Shown here: in pieces, positions 5,727 through 7,196 of the stretch
How the letters are laid out: the number at the start of each line of letters is the position of its first letter
Numbering within the stretch: the first letter of the stretch is position 1
From: Actinomycetes bacterium
GTDB taxonomy: Bacteria; Actinomycetota; Actinomycetes; Streptosporangiales; Streptosporangiaceae
Direction: 5' to 3'
Length of the DNA: 7,196 nucleotides
NCBI GenBank assembly: GCA_025964635.1
Contig: JAOPYP010000191.1
Span: 1-7,196, forward strand
Made by a program: the position numbers and the translations under genes
The notes under the pieces: generated by a model
Database searches by the model: none
What the model saw: the letters and a program-made list of their open reading frames with translations, nothing else
What the model was told of the DNA's origin: nothing

Positions 5727-6056
5727 GTGCACGAACTGGCCATCACCGAGAGTGTGGTGCAGGCGGTGACCGAGCGGCTCCCCGGCAGGCCCATCGCCTG
5801 CGTGCACCTGGAGATCGGCGCCATGTCCGGGGTGGTCGCGGACTCCGTGCGGTTCTGCTTCGACATGGTGACCGAGGGCACCACGCTGGAAGGGGCAAAG
5901 CTGGACATCAGCCAGCCCGCGGCCCGGTGCCGGTGCCGTGACTGCGGCGCCGAGTTCGAGCCGGAGGGGGCGATCGCGCTGTGCGACTGCGGCAGCGCCG
6001 ACGTGGCCGTCCTGGCCGGCCAGGAACTGCGGATCACGTCCGTGGAGGTGGTGTGA
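5727..6056 (+). CDS. hypA: Nickel insertion chaperone HypA
   Basis: HypA takes nickel from or with HypB and delivers it to the hydrogenase large subunit. The 109-residue product begins MHELAITESVV from a GTG at 5727; His2 and Glu3 form the nickel site. HLEIGAMSGVVADSVRFCFD (27-46) is the conserved core. The zinc site is CRDCG (C70, C73) with C86-D-C88-GS. The second half is CXC, one residue shorter than the common CPxC, and there is a further Cys at 68. The gene starts 13 nt after hypE with a weak GGGCGG site, and ends 1 nt before the hypB start. The likely location is the cytoplasm. The Cys spacing may be an actinobacterial trait and does not undermine the identification. Confidence 0.95.
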   Translation: MHELAITESVVQAVTERLPGRPIACVHLEIGAMSGVVADSVRFCFDMVTEGTTLEGAKLDISQPAARCRCRDCGAEFEPEGAIALCDCGSADVAVLAGQELRITSVEVV

Positions 6057-6057
6057 C

Positions 6058-6861
6058 ATGTGCACAACCTGCGGCTGCGGCGTCGCCGGCGTCCGGGTGT
6101 TCGGGCCGGGCCAGCTCGGCCCGGCCGGCCACGACCACGGAGCCGATCACGGGAACGGGCACGATCACGGGCGCGGGCACGGCGACGGGCACGGGCACGA
6201 CCACTCCCCGGAAGACCGGACGGTCCAGATCCAGCAGAACATCCTGGCCAAGAACGACCGCCTGGCCGAGGACAACCGCGCCTGGCTCGCCGGCCGCGGC
6301 ATCCTGGCCGTCAACCTGATGAGCTCCCCGGGAGCCGGCAAGACGACGCTGCTGGAGCGCACCGCCCGCGAGGCCGGCACCCAGCTGGGCCTGACCGTGA
6401 TCGAGGGGGACCAGGAGACCACGCTGGACGCGTCCCGCATCGAGGCGGCCGGCTGCGCGGTCGCCCAGATCAACACGGGGGCCGGCTGCCACCTGGACGC
6501 CAGCATGGTGGCCCGCGGGCTGCACGCACTGGACCCGCGACCCGGATCGGTGCTGGTCATCGAGAACGTCGGGAACCTGGTCTGCCCGGCCCTGTTCGAC
6601 CTGGGCGAGGCGGCCCGGGTGGTGCTGTCCTCGGTCACCGAGGGTGCCGACAAGCCGATCAAGTACCCGCAGATGTTCCGCGGCGCGGACCTGGTCCTGC
6701 TGACCAAGGTCGACCTGCTGCCGTACGTGGCCTTCGACACCGAGCGGCACGCCAGCGACCTGAAACTGATCAGCCCGGGCGCGCAGATCCTGCCCATCTC
6801 ATCCACCACGGGCGAGGGACTGCCCGCCTGGTACGGCTGGCTCGCCGAGCGCGCCAGCTAG
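6058..6861 (+). CDS. hypB: Hydrogenase nickel GTPase HypB, His-rich type
   Basis: HypB is a SIMIBI-class GTPase that drives nickel delivery through HypA. The 267-residue product has an N-terminal CTTCGC motif (C2, C5, C7), like the high-affinity Ni site of E. coli HypB. A His-rich segment (nine His in residues 25-49) follows, as in rhizobial HypB proteins that store nickel. The G domain has Walker A SSPGAGKTT (89-97), EGDQETTLDA (116-125), metal-site residues C144-H145 and C176 in NTGAGCHLDA and NVGNLVCP, and the base-recognition motif TKVD (216-219). ATG at 6058 has GGAGG at 6044-6048. It is the last gene of the operon; a convergent gene lies beyond the 177-bp gap. Confidence 0.97.
   Translation: MCTTCGCGVAGVRVFGPGQLGPAGHDHGADHGNGHDHGRGHGDGHGHDHSPEDRTVQIQQNILAKNDRLAEDNRAWLAGRGILAVNLMSSPGAGKTTLLERTAREAGTQLGLTVIEGDQETTLDASRIEAAGCAVAQINTGAGCHLDASMVARGLHALDPRPGSVLVIENVGNLVCPALFDLGEAARVVLSSVTEGADKPIKYPQMFRGADLVLLTKVDLLPYVAFDTERHASDLKLISPGAQILPISSTTGEGLPAWYGWLAERAS
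6130..6204 (+). repeat. CAC-rich repeat encoding the HypB His/Gly/Asp nickel stretch
   Basis: Degenerate repeats of GGGCACGAT/GGGCACGGC type encode H-D-H-G and G-H-G-D units (residues 25-49, nine His). The tract is likely to change length by slippage. The encoded segment would bind several nickel ions and act as a reserve. Confidence 0.8.
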
Positions 6862-6867
6862 CGCCTC

Positions 6868-6918
6868 CCGCGCCGCACCCCGCGCGGTCACGCGATGGCC
6901 GGCCCCCGCTGGCTGGCC
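6868..6918 (+). terminator. Candidate GC hairpins downstream of hypB
   Basis: CCGCGC (6868-6873) pairs perfectly with GCGCGG (6882-6887) across an 8-nt loop. GGCCGGC (6897-6903) pairs with GCTGGCC (6912-6918) with one G-U across an 8-nt loop. The two lie within 60 nt of the hypB stop, where a terminator is expected. Neither has a U tract, so this is only a candidate U-less terminator. Confidence 0.35.
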
Positions 6919-7038
6919 TCACGCCCACAAGCCAATTTCCGCAACGAAGACCGCTCTCGCACCAGTCCTTCCTCAGTTCATTTAATGAGTAAATTCGCTG
7001 CAAATTGACGGTGTGCAATTGCTGGTGACGTTCCGGGG
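6919..7038. other. AT-rich spacer between convergent genes
   Basis: Between hypB and the opposing gene, about 6935-7025 is markedly AT-rich compared with everything else in the window. It holds the palindrome TCATTTAATGA (6978-6988), the palindrome GCAATTGC (7015-7022) and a near-direct repeat TGCAAATTG/TGCAATTG (6999-7007, 7014-7021). On the minus strand TTGCAC (7018-7013) and AATTTA (6995-6990) are 17 bp apart, a passable promoter match. No conserved gene is visible here. Confidence 0.4.
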
Positions 7039-7196
7039 TCAGACGGGTTTCCAGTCGAGCCGGAACCACACGGCCGTCCCGCGGGTGGAACCATCGCGGT
7101 ACGTGTGGTGGCCCCACCAGGCCGCCAGCGTCTGGACGGCGAGCAGCCCGTGCCCGGATTCCGCCAGCCTCCCGGGCGGCCCCGCGGCCGGCGCGG
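7039..7196 (-). CDS. C-terminal fragment of a HATPase/anti-sigma-like ATP-binding protein
   Basis: Reading leftward from the window edge, 52 residues precede a stop at 7041-7039. They include LAESGHGLLAVQTLAAWWG, followed by a Gly/Thr-containing turn and TAVWFRLDW before the end. This is the G2-box region (SGHGL) and last beta strands of the GHKL ATPase fold, as found in SpoIIAB/RsbW-type regulators that are abundant in actinomycetes. Those proteins bind ATP and often act as anti-sigma factors or unpaired kinases, but the N and G1 boxes are outside the window, so activity cannot be judged. It converges on hypB and is probably unrelated to hydrogenase. Confidence 0.75.
   Translation of the reverse strand, partial: APAAGPPGRLAESGHGLLAVQTLAAWWGHHTYRDGSTRGTAVWFRLDWKPV

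Noticed and set aside
4475..6067. 530-codon open frame on the minus strand opposite hypE/hypA
   Set aside because: It is antisense to clearly conserved hypE and hypA, shows no recognisable motif, and long antisense frames are common in very GC-rich coding DNA.
6130..6204. CRISPR-like or tandem non-coding repeat
   Set aside because: The repetition is explained by codons for the His/Gly/Asp tract of HypB; there are no uniform repeats with unique spacers.
6770..7117. 115-codon minus-strand frame ending inside hypB
   Set aside because: It runs out of frame through the HATPase fragment, whose own frame stops at 7039 with recognisable motifs; the rest is antisense to hypB.

Overview
This window is very GC-rich, with GTG starts, ATGA start/stop overlaps and few AT-rich gaps. 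It also carries a HATPase-type fragment typical of actinomycetes. All of this points to a filamentous actinobacterium (Streptomyces, Streptosporangiales or Frankia-like); the genus cannot be fixed from the sequence. The core is a compact + strand operon for assembling [NiFe]-hydrogenase.

Layout: positions 1-120 hold the C-terminus of a helix-turn-helix regulator. A 172-bp gap (121-292) holds several inverted repeats, including a perfect 22-bp palindrome. A cytoplasmic YceI-family gene follows (293-874), then a 115-bp gap. From 990 to 6861 there are nine nearly contiguous genes: SIS-domain protein 1, a divergent HypC-like small protein, SIS-domain protein 2, a hydrogenase maturation endopeptidase, then hypC, hypD, hypE, hypA and hypB. 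Three junctions are ATGA overlaps (1616, 1876, 4526) and most others are separated by 1-13 nt. A GC-rich hairpin zone and an unusually AT-rich spacer (about 6935-7025) follow. A convergent minus-strand HATPase-like gene enters from the right edge.

How the genes work together: HypC/HypD with HypE assemble the Fe(CN)2CO moiety. HypA/HypB insert nickel, with an extra His-rich nickel-storing stretch in HypB. The endopeptidase trims the large-subunit C-terminus once nickel is in place. HypF (the carbamoyltransferase that feeds HypE) and the hydrogenase structural subunits are not in the window and must lie elsewhere.

The least explained part is the front module, SIS1 - HypC-like - SIS2. The HypC paralogue carries its cysteines internally (CX4CX2C) instead of at position 2. 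The two GmhA-like SIS proteins have each lost a different, complementary part of the GmhA metal/catalytic site. This suggests a dedicated accessory maturation device acting as a hetero-oligomer or as ligand-binding subunits, not a heptose pathway. Nothing else in the window belongs to heptose or LPS synthesis.
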